Assembly: GCA_963966185.1 (NCBI GenBank)
Contig: CAWZYM010000139.1
Span: forward strand, 779,221-843,220
DNA: 64,000 nt
Source of the DNA: Rhabditoides inermis
Taxonomy: Eukaryota; Nematoda; Chromadorea; Rhabditida; Rhabditidae
Reading direction: 5' to 3'
In this document: positions 26,101-37,708 of the stretch, one piece after another
Position numbering within the stretch: the first letter of the stretch is position 1
How the letters are laid out: the number at the start of each line of letters is the position of its first letter
The notes under the pieces: generated by a model
Database searches by the model: none
What the model was told of the DNA's origin: nothing
The model's input: the letters and a program-made list of their open reading frames with translations, nothing else
Position numbers and translations under genes: made by a program

Positions 26101-27773
26101 ATTCAGGCTGGATGTGTTGTTGTTTGAGGGCGATGAGCGAGTACGGTGCGACGATGGAAGAGGAGGAAGGACAGGGACAGGCAAGGCCGCGCACGCAGCA
26201 ATGGACTAGGTGGGTGGAGAGAGTGGGTGGAGAGAAGAGCGTACAAGGGCATGATGGAGGTGGTTGTTGGCATGTGTTGTGCAACTGATGGTGGGAAGCT
26301 GGGAAGGAATAGGACTGTACTCCTTCCCAAGGATTGTAGGTTGTAGGCGGACAAGGTTAATGGTGGAAGTTTGACACCGGTCGAGAAATACTTATTGTAT
26401 TTGTTTTTTGGTTGATTGTATTGTGTGCGGGGTGAGACGGATTATTGTGAATATTGCGTGTTGCGTGGTTTTTGGTTTTATGAAGTTGGCGATGGAAAAT
26501 CAGTTGTGTGGGTAATGTAGTGGTAGGTGAAACGGATCGCTTGAACGTATATAGTATGTTTAAAACATCTGTTCAGCGTATTAGTCTTTTTATCTCGTGT
26601 ACGTTTATGTCAGGTTGGGTGAAACGTACCATTGCGAGAGGAATTGTCATTATAGATCTCCGGCGCCTCAATTCGGCGCGCACCGGGCAGAGAGTGAGTA
26701 TGGAGGAGGAGGAGGGGAGAGGCAGCAGGGCCCGTCGAGGATGAGTGGGGGAGGACAGCCCGCGCCGCAGTTCGGAGCCGGCAGGTGAGGAGACTGGGAA
26801 TGAGTGCGTTGTCGTTGGTTATGTTGAGTCTTGAGTTCCGCTGAATAGGTAACAAAAGAAAACCAACTTTGAAATTTTAAATTACTCATTGTTGCAATGG
26901 TTGTTGTGAAGGTGAAAGATATTTTGAGGAGTTTATACATACACACTTGTGTGGTAATGGAAACATTTGCATTTCTCTGATTGTTGACGTTTCCAGATCG
27001 CAGTCTCGCGGTGCACCCGCCACGCCCGTCCCCCAGTTCGGAGCCGGCAGGTCCAACCGGTGAGCGGAGGGGTTGTTGATGTTGTTGTTTACAATGTGGT
27101 TTCAGGGGAGGATTTATTCTGAATGCAGAAAAGCCTCGAAGGTAAATTTGTAGATAATAGGCTAACGCTTCTGACTAAAGTGTTGTGGGTGTGGAAATGC
27201 AGTAATGTTATAGCTACAGTATGCTAGCTAATATCTGCCCTGTTTCAGGCGAGAAATGTGGACGCAGACCGACGAGGAGTATCTGATTGAGATGATGTGC
27301 AGGGCAACAGCCGTGGAGAGTGGAGGACAGGGGGGAAGAGGTGAGAGGGGGGAAGGGCGAGAGACGGAGGGAAGAGAGAGAGAGAGAGAGAGAAGAGGAA
27401 AACTTGATTATTGTGGCAGGAGGCGCTCGTATGCGGTGTGACAGTCGGGCGGTGAGTTTCTATTCTTTTTCTTATTCGAAATGTACGTTACAAGAAGTTT
27501 TTGATAATGGGAGATTGATTTGTGGGCAATAAGTGCAATTTTTTGATCGCAAACGTCTTTTGTGTCACCAAACTGTGTATTTGGAATGAAATGTGATGCA
27601 TAGCAATGTCCGGTTGATATATGCGATGCCTGTATGCAGGGTGATTTCGCGGGCGGCTCGGATCTGTCCGACTACGCGCAGGAGATTGTGGCGGCGATCG
27701 TGACGACGGTGCGCGCCCATCACAAGAGGTGCAAGAGGAGGGTGCAGGTGAGGGGAGAGAGGAGGGAGAGAGA

Positions 27774-27814
<41 letters not shown>

Positions 27815-28511
27815 GGAGGAGAGGAGGTGTAGGTGGAGAGAGGGGGAGGAGAGGAGTGATAAGACGGATGATGGAGGCGCTAGGCGGAGAACGAGAGAGA
27901 TCGAAGACAATTGATGGAAACGAACTTCTCGCGTGGTAGTGGTGGGTGTGTGAAGCGTATGATTTGCGATGACAGTGTTGGTAAAGTGAAATTGAATGAT
28001 TGACGATATGATGTAGTCGGTTGTATACTGTGGCAGTGAAACACAAGTCTCGCGGCCAATCAAATTTGTGCATTTCATGATCATGTATTGTTGACGAGTC
28101 TAACCGTCGATTTCTAGTGGAGAAGTGAAATAGTTCTATTTTTTCAGCTCGAGGCTCTTCCGTCTATTCTATGCGCCATCTTCGGAGAGCTCATCCAGTT
28201 TGTCGACGTATTTGGATGCGAAATGCGAGAGGTGAGTGGGGGCGGGGCTAAGGGAGGCGTGGCTTTTGAGTAGCTCGTGCAGCTGTGTGAGGTAGTTTTA
28301 GATGATATTAATGATGTATTTTGTTTCAGGTGATTGAACGCCACTGTGTCGAACACATTGACATCATCGACGACCACTTTGACAACTCGGTCGGTCGTAT
28401 TGATTGATTGATTTTTTTTTTCGAGTTTTATTGATTTTTCGAGTTTTATTGATGTCGTTATAACACCTAGATGATTTTCAGAGTCAGCTGCGTTACAAGG
28501 GAATGCAGTGA
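17096..28511 (+). CDS. Large acidic FG/RG-rich protein with C-terminal LOTUS-like domain (cluster gene 1)
   Basis: About 35 short exons, first exon 17096-17246, stop TGA at 28509-28511. The N-terminal third is acidic (runs of Glu/Asp and Ser). A more folded region at about 19279-21890 is shared, with the same order and intron phases, with the gene at 32781-42002; landmarks are PENRKRHMR and MWRDVFEF. Next comes a long disordered part with acidic runs, AQ-rich repeats at 23660-23750, and GFG/RG motifs (GFGGFGQ, RGGFGQAQRG, PQFGAGR). The end is one helix exon (27641-27748), then 28148-28231 (84 nt, LEALPSILCAIFGELIQF) and 28330-28389 (60 nt, VIERHCVEHIDIIDD), which looks like a LOTUS/OST-HTH winged helix. 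The exon ending at about 22244 joins the one starting at 22468 in phase, so I treat this as one gene. Exact joins near 25940-27450 are unsure. Function unknown; germ-granule scaffold is speculation. Confidence 0.6.
20072..20215 (+). repeat. GA microsatellite directly after a 5' splice site
   Basis: About 140 bases of nearly pure GA dinucleotides starting a few bases after the GTGGGT donor of the exon ending at about 20066, inside cluster gene 1. Confidence 0.9.
20826..21030 (+). repeat. GGGA / GGAA tetranucleotide tract
   Basis: Long pure-purine tract: GGGA repeats, then GGAA repeats, then mixed. It lies in an intron of cluster gene 1, immediately after a donor, and ends in GAGAGA just before the next acceptor near 21042. 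Confidence 0.9.
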
Positions 28512-28941
28512 GCTCCAAGGCGTGAATGTCCCCAGAGAAATAGAGAGAGTACCATTATCATACTTATTGGATCGAATTATCGATCCCTTTATCTGTGTAG
28601 TGTGGTTATGATCACAACTTATTTATTTGTACCTAGATGAGCTTTGCGTGGCATGTTTCGATCCGTTGTAACGGGGTCACAACATGTTGCTTCCGGCCGT
28701 CTCATTTGTCTAGCCCACAATTGTTTTCGATCATTGTGATTATTTGGTAATCAGAATTACTTGTTGTTTATGGTTTGATAAAATATGTTTCCCCGCTTTA
28801 TACAATGTTTGTGTTTGAATATGGTCGATGCCCATGCGAGTATCTGGAGATGGAGGGTTGGATTATTGAAGTATCGATTGATTATTATGTTAAAATACAT
28901 TCTTTATAATTTACTTTATCACTGATTATTTGATTGTATAG

Positions 28942-30087
28942 GATGGCTGGCGGCTGGGAGGAGGAGTGGAAGGAGGAGGAGGAGCAATGGGATGACGGTA
29001 GGACGTTTCTTGAAAGGGAGTTGCTGACAGGTGTGTCTAGGAGAGGAGGATAGTGCGTGGGACGGGGAGAGGAAGGAGGAGACGGGGGAGGAGGAGGAGG
29101 AGAACGATTCCGGCGTCGACGAGTCGGACGAGGAGAGTGAGGTGAAGGATGTGTGTTGATTTTGAAGATATGTGAGTCAGTTTGTATGAAATATGGTTGA
29201 GGCGAGTTCTATTTTGAATGATATGAAGTCGTATATGAAGTATGTATATATATATATTAGAAAAGATGCCGCGCCGCGTGCCTAACTGTGCGCATGATCG
29301 AAAGCAAACTAGCAGGGTATGATCATGACCATAATGCTATGATGTTGAGGGGAGCTACTTCTCTCCCGTGTCGTCGGACAGTGACACGAAGTCTGTCAGG
29401 GAGTACAACCAGCGGGTGAAGGAAGGACAGCGGAGGCGACAGGACCAGACGAGGCGGCTGGCAGAGACGAAGAGGGACAGGAGGAGAGAAATGAGGAAGA
29501 TCAATGGGTATTGGGCGCATGCGTTTTTCAGAAGGAAAAGGCGAGGCGCGACAGCGGATTCAGCGAGGCGCTGAGTGATTCCTCTCCTGGTCAGAAGAGT
29601 GGGAGGAGGAGGAGCGGACAGCCGATGGAGCAGAGGGAGCAGAGAAACGAGATGAATGTGAACAGGAGGAGGAGGAGGCGCTACCCGGTGGAGAAGTCGG
29701 CGGAGCAGCAGAAGAAGGAGCAGGAGGAGCGGGAGCAGTGGGAGGAGAGGGATGCGGTCGTCGCGGCGATCATTCAAGTGTTGAAGAGAGAGTGGATGGA
29801 GAGCGGGAGGCGGGTGTCGGTGAGCCCCTTTTTCTCCCCTCCCCCTCTCTTTCTCTCTCTCGCTCTCTCGCTCTCTCCTCTCTTCAGCTGGGCCGTCTGC
29901 CCGTCCTTCTGGGCAGGTAGGTACCTGGGCAGGGAGATCAGCTTCAAGCGAGTATTCGGCATGCCGCTGGTTCAGGTGAGTCGGCTTCTCTTTCAAGTGT
30001 TGTGATGTGTTCCAGGTGATTGAGCGCTGTCCGCTGTTGCTTCCCGTGGGTCAAAGCGATTTCGGGGCATCACGGTTCTGTGAGTGA
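28942..30087 (+). pseudogene. Small LOTUS-like paralogue with frame lesions (cluster gene 2)
   Basis: Starts MAGGWEEEWKEEEEQWDD one base after a GTATAG acceptor. It continues with acidic exons, then SYFSPVSSDSDTKSVREY, a segment shared with the next gene (TSPVFSDSDSPSDREY), then a basic/Gln-Glu coiled region and the terminal LOTUS-like exons. Two breaks are visible. First, the exon 29888-29975 is 88 nt where the three paralogues have exactly 84 nt. The excess is a tandem GGTA duplication (AGGTAGGTAC near 29915) that shifts the frame and gives an in-frame TAG. Second, at 29507-29533 the expected intron is only about 24 nt and the flanking frames do not match. The last exon (30016-30087) ends in TGA. 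A decaying copy is most likely. A consensus sequencing error could explain one lesion but less easily both. Confidence 0.55.
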
Positions 30088-30210
30088 GTTTTGACTCGTG
30101 CAAATGCGATGTACCTTTTCAAATGCAGTTGTTTTCTCACGATGTTGTTGTTTATTGTTTTGTTATTCTCTCCATTCTATTGATCAGCTGCTAAAGGAGA
30201 GTGTTGATCG

Positions 30211-30248
<38 letters not shown>

Positions 30249-30559
30249 CTCCCCTCCTTTTCACTAGTTTGACAAGTGTTCATGTTGTTGTATTTGTTTA
30301 TGTAGTTGCTAGCAGAAGCTTTATTTGTATTGTTCTTGTTATGTTTCACATTGTACTAATTTCACTTTGCCTCGAGAAGATTGATCTCACCTCATTTTGT
30401 TACGTTGATCTGAGTTCTGAGTTTATGCAACAATTTGAGATAAATCCCTTGTATGATTTGTGGTGCAATGCTTGCTTTGTCGTGTGTGGTTCGTGTCCAC
30501 AAGTGCTTTATCTGAATGTTATCTGTTTGCAACATTATCGATCGTTATTGATTGTATAG

Positions 30560-31928
30560 ATGCGGCTCATGGCTGGCAGCTGGCAAGGGGAGCGGGAGGA
30601 GGGGGAGTGGGGTGAGTGCGTGAGTGCATGTGATGTTGGGGGGGGGTGTCTCTGTGTATGTGACGTTTCCGTGTTTAGGCGATTCTGGCGACCATTTGTC
30701 TTTGTATGGCAGTGAGAGGACGGCAGGCGAGAGGCAGACACGGGAGACGTGGCACGACGACGCCGACTCGCTCGTCAGCGATGATGTCAGTCAGGTTTTC
30801 AAGTATTCTATTTCTCCTGAATTGACCGAAGTTTTCCTCTACGTCTTTTGCGCGTCCTGGTGATGAAACACAGTCGGCATGACGAAGTGGACCAACATTC
30901 TAACCGAATGACAATGAAGACAAAAGCCAATGGGTGCTGCGTGAGAAGCGTGTGGCAAGCGCTATGCTATTGCAACTGTCAACTGTCAACTCGTTGGAGG
31001 CTACTATTGCTAATCGACATACTGTCACTTATGTTGTCATTTCACCTTTACTTCGTACTGTAGCAAAATAAATAAAACAATGTCGGGGAAGCTTGTGAAG
31101 TCGGACTATGACGGACAATGTGTTGTTCAGGTCGGCTACACGTCTCCAGTCTTCTCTGACAGTGACTCTCCATCGGACAGGGAATACAAGGAGAGACTGC
31201 GGAAGAGAGAGAGACACCGGGTGGACAGGGTCAATGGGGACAAGGTGGGTGGGAGGTGGGCAGAATATAAATAGTTCTTATTTGTAACGGAATGGTAGTA
31301 TATGTTACAGGCGGCGCGCCGTCGTCTCAAGGAGCAGCAGAAGATGCGGCGAGAGAGCGGCGTGTTTGAGGAGAAGGAGAAGGAGCAGGAGCAGGGAAGG
31401 CAGAGGAGAAGAAAGGGAGGACGGGGCTATGTCAAGGAGCACAGGCGTCCGGTGGAGAGGGAGCAGCGCATTGTGGTTGGAGCAGGGTGGAGGGAGCAGG
31501 AGCAGCAGGGACAGAGTGCGTGGACGGACGCGGACAGGGCTGCCCTCGTCGCGGCGATCGTCTCCCTCGTTCGCCGCGAGAACACACTGCCCGTGGGTGA
31601 TTCGTGAATCGTCTTCTTTCTTGGGGTTTTGGGAGATGTTTATTTCTGGCGGTTGTGACCTTGAGGGGTGGCATTTTCCATTCAATATAAACAACAGGCG
31701 TCCCAATAAAAGTCGTTGAAGAGCTAATTTATTTTTATTGTGGGCTGATCGGGTGAATGTATGCTTTAGGCTATTGACATTTTGGATAGTTGTAGTGGAA
31801 TAATATTAGCGTTCATTTTGATCAGTAGTGTTCAGCTGGGCCGTGTTCCGAGTCTGTTGCGAGACCACTTCCGGACAGACATCTCCGCCGTCCAGATATT
31901 CGGATACTCTCTCAAAGAGGTGAGTCTG

Positions 31929-31979
<51 letters not shown>

Positions 31980-32051
31980 ACCTTGTTATAGGTGATCCAG
32001 CGCCACTGCTTTCGCCAGATTCGCATTATGGAAGGAACGTTTCCCGGATCG
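30560..32051 (+). CDS. Small LOTUS-like paralogue, apparently intact to the domain end (cluster gene 3)
   Basis: Exons 30560-30611, 30679-30785, 31131-31244, 31311-31592, 31836-31919 and 31992-32051. The first two sum to 159 and the rest are 114, 282, 84 and 60, all in phase without stops (233 codons). Starts MRLMAGSWQGEREEGEW directly after a GTATAG acceptor, as in the preceding paralogue. A segment YTSPVFSDSDSPSDREYKE leads into a basic helix (AARRRLKEQQKMRR), a Gln/Glu/Arg-rich linker, a helix (RAALVAAIVSLVRRENTLP), and the two-exon LOTUS-like core (LGRVPSLLRDHFRTDISAVQ and VIQRHCFRQIRIMEG). Paralogues have one more short exon ending in LRYK-type sequence. I could not find it here, so the true stop lies beyond 32051. 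Function unknown. Confidence 0.6.
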
Positions 32052-32780
32052 GTGAGTCGTCTGCTGTGTTTATTCTTTCATTTGTGTACTTTAGTGTGTT
32101 CTGATGTATTCCGGCGGATGAGCCACCGGAAACGTTTTCGGTGCTGTATATTCGTACTGTTTACATTTGTTGATACTCAAAGTTTTACAGATAAGTGTTT
32201 TACGTGTTATTATTGCTTCTCATACGATACTTTTCACAGTTTTTTATGGTTCAATGTAGTCTCAATTATATCTTTTCTTATGAAGTTGTTACGTTTTGAT
32301 TCTATTAACTGATTCATGTAATGATTTTGGAAGATAAATGGATGTTTTGATTTGTTTATTTTGATTGTGTTCAAGGGCTGTGGTTTGCGTCTATACCTGA
32401 AATATCTGGATTTATTAAAGTACTCTCCGTCTCCGTATTTGATATGCGTACATGACATCTGTCCTCCATTGTTCTTGCTCCCATCTTGTTTTCGCAACGC
32501 TATCCCCCGTATCCTGGTTACTGTATTGATCCGTTCACGCATCTCATTTATGCAACTGTTATTTTAAGACAGCTTCCCCCCTTTTTGCGAAATCTCGTTC
32601 GCATATCATCTCGAGGCGTGGATATTGAGCAATTGTCACCTTTGTGAAGAATCCAAAACACGGTGAACCCCTCTGTCCACCGAGTTGTGTCTTATTGTGT
32701 ATTGCGTCATTCACATGCTTCATTTATTCCGAATTGATTGATGCGTATGTGGTTCTCTTTGATTCCATTCAGGGCTCGCT

Positions 32781-33236
32781 ATGGCGACTCCATTTGGCTA
32801 CCATCAGATGAGTGCAGAGGAGAGGGAGTATGAGGTGTGTCCACTGCTTTCTTCTTGTCAATCGCTCATTTATTCGAATATGTGGTTGTTTTACCTGAAA
32901 AGTGAAGACAGACCGTAAGAATGATATAGGGAGGGAGGGAGGAGAAAGAGAGAGAGAGAGAGAGAGAGGAGGAGGAGGAGGGAGAGGATGGAGAAAAAAT
33001 ATTTAGTCTCCGACATTTCAGATGAAGTGTCTCTACTTTGACCCTTACAAGGAGGATGAGGAGAAACATGTGCGTTAGTTTTGTTTGTTTAAACAAAAAT
33101 GAAGCATATAAACTTTTTAAATTATATTTTGTGTATTCATCCGTTCGGCTCATGTTTCGTTTTAGTTGATCTCCTCTGAGAATGCGGATGTGCGGAGGCG
33201 AGAGATAGACCGACTAATAGGGGCGAATGCGGTGCG

Positions 33237-33275
<39 letters not shown>

Positions 33276-36220
33276 CCCCGTCCTTACAGATGTGTGAGGT
33301 GGACGAGAACGGTGACACGACCCTCGAGCGGTTAACCAGGAACTTTGAGTGAGTGACTATTCCGTTCATCTCTCTGACACTTGGAGGTAACATAACCTGG
33401 TTGAGAGGACGAGGGAAGAATAATAAGTTGTGTTTCTAGGCTGAACACTGCTCACGCCCTGGGCACTCTGATGTACAAGTGTTGCGGGTCGAGGATCGGC
33501 AAGTGCACGGACAAGGGACGGCCGGTAGTCACTGCCAGGATGTTCGAGGAGGTGCGTGGGAGGGGGGGGGGGAACGATTGGAAGAAGAGAGATGTTCGAG
33601 GAGGTGCGTGGGAGGGGAGGGGGGGGGAACGATTGGAAGAAGAGAGATGTTCGAGGAGGTGCGTGGGAGGGGAGGGGGGGGGAACGATTGGAAGAAGAGA
33701 GATGTTCGAGGAGGTGCGTGGGAGGGGGGGGGAACGATTGGAAGAAGAGAGATGTTCGAGGAGGTGCGTGGGAGGGGAGGGGGGGGGGAACGATTGGAAG
33801 AAGAGAGATGTTCGAGGAGGTGCGTGGGAGGGGAGGGGGGGGAACGATTGGAAGAAGAGAGATGTTCGAGGAGGTGCGTGGGAGGGGAGGGGGGGGGGAA
33901 CGATTGGAAGAAGAGAGATGTTCGAGAAGGTGCGTGGGAGGGGAGGGGGGAACGATTGGAAGAAGAGAGATGTTCGAGGAGGTGCGTGGGAGGGGAGGGG
34001 GGGGAACGATTGGAAGAAGAGAGATGTTCGAGGAGGTGCGTGGGAGGGGAGGGGGGGAACGATTGGAAGAAGAGAGATGTTCGAGGAGGTCAGTGGACTG
34101 ATGAGAGAGAGAGAGAGAGAGAGAGAGGATGAGAGAGAGAGAGGGTGCAGACGAGGATGACAGTTGTCCATTTATAGGTATGGGTTGCATTCACTACACC
34201 GATTTTTTACTTGTCTGAATCAAGGCGGGAATAGACACATTATCGGTGCAGTGTTGAGTTTGTTATAAACGTGTCATGTAGCGGATACTTCACAGAACAA
34301 GCCATGAATAGAAACGACGAGTGTGAATGCTTTTTTTTATCTGCCTGTTCCATAAACATTATTCACAAAACACACAGTCAAACGTAACGAGCGTTTATTT
34401 AAGAAGTGGAAGTGATCACATACACATAAATCACCACACATGTGCCCAAATTCTACTGTACTCGTTGTTCTAAGTGAGTTTCCAATATCGTTGAGACGGA
34501 GAGAAGACGAAGAGAAGAGTCAGATCTCGAGCCTCATATCACCCGCGCGGTGCGGCTCACTCCTGCAAAGGAGTACTGTAGGTGCTGGGGTTACGGTAGT
34601 CTACCGTACCTGTAGGTTCCGTTGATGATGGCGAGCTGAACGAGCTGCTTTCTCTTGTGCTCGTCGTTGGTGGGAGTGAGCAGCGCCTTGACAGAGTTGA
34701 CTCCCGCCGCCAGCTTCGCCTCGCACCTAGGTATACGGTAAGATAAATGCGGATACGGTATTCTACCGTATACCTGGAGCGGACAGCGTCGCTGGCAGAA
34801 ACGAGCACGTGAAGAGGCTCGGAGAGGTGCTCCCAGCCGGGCTGCGAGCGAAGACGCTGCTCCCTGCGCGTGTCCTAGGATACGGTAGGTACGACGACTA
34901 CGGTAGTCTACCGTATACCTTGACGGATCCCTCGCCGCGCACGAGAATGTGACAGCCAGTGTCCGCCTCGAGCTGCTTCACCGAGATTCCACGGGGACCG
35001 AGGATACGTCCAATAAAGTTGCACCTGGTTACTGTGAATACTTTAGCTGCACTATGTCGTACTTGGGATAATAGGGAATGGGAATCTTCTCCTGAAGTGT
35101 GATAGCATCGTCGACCGGATCGGTGGGGGCGGGCTCTTCGAGGGCGTGGCTTGCGATGTGGGCGGAGCTCCCAGCACCCCGCTGGTTAGAGTACACCATC
35201 TTCCACACCCGATCGATCTCGGCAGTGAGCAGGATGGGCGCGTGTCTGGAGAAACATATTGTTCTTTGATCGACATCGATCGATAGCACCTGAGCAGGTT
35301 GGGTTCCTTGATCTGCAGCGTGTTGAGGTGGCGCATCTCCTGCACCAGCTCGTCCAGGTATCTGGAAGATGGGATTATCGATCGATAATGAACATGTGGT
35401 AGATCAGTGGGTGTACCTTGCGACGTCGTCCCCGGAATCGCCGTGGCAGCGTGGCTCGTGGTGGTCGACGAGCAAGCTGGAGAGGGAGAGTCAGGGAGGG
35501 AGGGAGGGAGAGGAGAGAGACGGTGGAGACTCTGCGCACCCGTTCGGATCGTGCAGGCTGTGGAGGTCGGGCATCGCTGACGAATGGCGTAGAAATGCGC
35601 CGCCCCCACTCGCTCCGCCCCTTTTATGCGGCCCCGCCCGGGGAATGATGTCTGGTGACGGTTGCTGCGAGGGAAATGGGGATGTAAAGTTGACAAACAG
35701 ATTTGTGGAGAAAATTTAGAAAAATTGGGAATGGAAATGAGTTGGGGTACGTGTGAATCGGAATCGTACATATCTGTCAGCAAAGGCGGTGACGCACGGG
35801 AAGAACACGAATAAGACATGGCATGTAGTCGGCTGCTCTCGTTTCAGACGTTCCTGCCCTCTCCTCTGAGCCGTGGAGTGTGTCGGGATGGGACGACGTA
35901 CAGGGCAGTGGGGGCCGAGGACTGCCGACTGTGGACCGCCATGCGAGAGGCAAAGAGGAGGGAGGCGAGCAGGTGGGCACGAGAGCAAGAGCAAGAGGGA
36001 TACGGCTCAACTAGTTTCGTCGTGTATAGAGGCGTTATGATTTAGGGATGTGTGGTGCATACAATGTGTTGGGTAGTAGGAATTGCATTAGTTTTTTTTC
36101 GGTGTGTTCATGAGTTGTAGCTTATTTGTACGAACTTTTGTTTTAGAAACGCCGCCGCGGCTCGGAGAAAGGCTTGCGCCCAGCTGGAGCCAGAAAACAG
36201 GCGGAGGCATATGAGGGTGG

Positions 36221-36297
<77 letters not shown>

Positions 36298-37674
36298 ATT
36301 GACTGATTTCGATCACCAGAAACCATTGTAATGGATAGATGCCGGAGAATACATGTGTTATAGTAACGGATTGTCTGTATATCAAGTGTTTTCAGTCTGT
36401 CAACTACATGTATTCTCTGGTGCTGGAGGTGCAGTCGAAGGACTGCGAGGGCAGGAACGAGCCGGTGGCGTGGCAGAGACTCGCCGAGGAGTTCTGTGTC
36501 AGTCGCTCTTACTTCAATATGTGCTCAATAGGCTTTGCACCTATTTATAATGTTCAGATCGCGCGGAGGCACGGGCTGAAGATGTTCGGGATAGATCACA
36601 AGGAGTATAAGAAGGTGAGAGAGAGGGGGGGGAGATAGAGAGAGAGGAGGAAAAGAAGAAGAGAGAGGAAGAGAGAAGAGAGAGGGAGAGAGAGGGGAGA
36701 GGGGAGAGAGATAGGAAAAGACAGAGAGAGGGGGAGAGAGAGAGGGAGAGAGGAAGAGAGGGAGGGAGAGAGAGAGGGGAGGGAGAGAGAGAGGGGGGAG
36801 AGAGTTGACTTCCTCTCTCCCAGGCAATCGAAGCTCTCTGGCAGGCGGAGCGGGAACGCAAGAAGAAGCAGAACGTCACCAAGAACGAGGTTCTTTTTTG
36901 AACATTTAAATTTGTATTTGGATATTATTGACGATTGTTACTACAAGATTACTTCAAAAATCCGTCGTCTTATATATTATGTATGAGAAACGTATAATGT
37001 AAGATAGAGTTCAATCGTTCTATGCTCATATCTTCCTCATTCCACAGGACCACTACCTCCTCAACCACACTTCGTTGAAGTACCTGTGTGGGCGGGGATC
37101 CATCAAGGACCTCGACTCCGACCCCCACGTGAGTGTCTGTCGTCGGCGAGAGATTGATAATTTAGTGGTGTTGATCGATAGTATTTTATTTTCTCTATTT
37201 ATACAAAAATGGTGAAAAGCTTAACAGAATGAATTCACGGAGAGTGAATTGCGTTTATGAATTGAGACAAATTTGAATTTCGGCTGCATTGCACTGTCAT
37301 ATTGTAGGTATCGCTGGTCTTTGAGTTTTCAAGTGTTTTTGAAACGTACTTGTTCTCTGACATATGGAGATACATTGAGGCAGACATAGATTAGATTTAT
37401 AGATTTTCTTGAATGGGGAACTGTCTTTACCTTTACTTGTCTCTAATTATTTATTAGCGAATTAGAGATAGGAACGCCGAGGAAAATATATAAAAAAAAT
37501 GTTTTCACTAAAAACATGATTCAAGCGCGAACTTTTTATAGATCTCGATGTGGCGAGACGTATTCGAGTTCTCCTCGGATGAGAGTGGAGTGGGATACTG
37601 GAGGATACGGGAGGGCGCGGAGGCGGAGTGTACCCAGCAGGGAGTCTATATCGGTGCGCGCTCTCTCCCCCCTC

Positions 37675-37708
<34 letters not shown>

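Noticed and set aside
22470..28511. Separate gene starting at the ATG at 22470
   Set aside because: The preceding exon has a good donor (GAGG then GTGGGT) that joins in phase to GCGATGTCC, so one continuous gene is simpler; RNA evidence could still split it.
33366..34190. Long open frames on both strands through the minisatellite
   Set aside because: They arise from the stop-free repeat unit; unit lengths vary by non-multiples of three and the array begins exactly at a splice donor.
34585..34609. A 25-base final intron in the STAR gene
   Set aside because: Too short for a normal intron; the unspliced reading gives a stop after [10 protein letters not shown] and an exon sum divisible by three.
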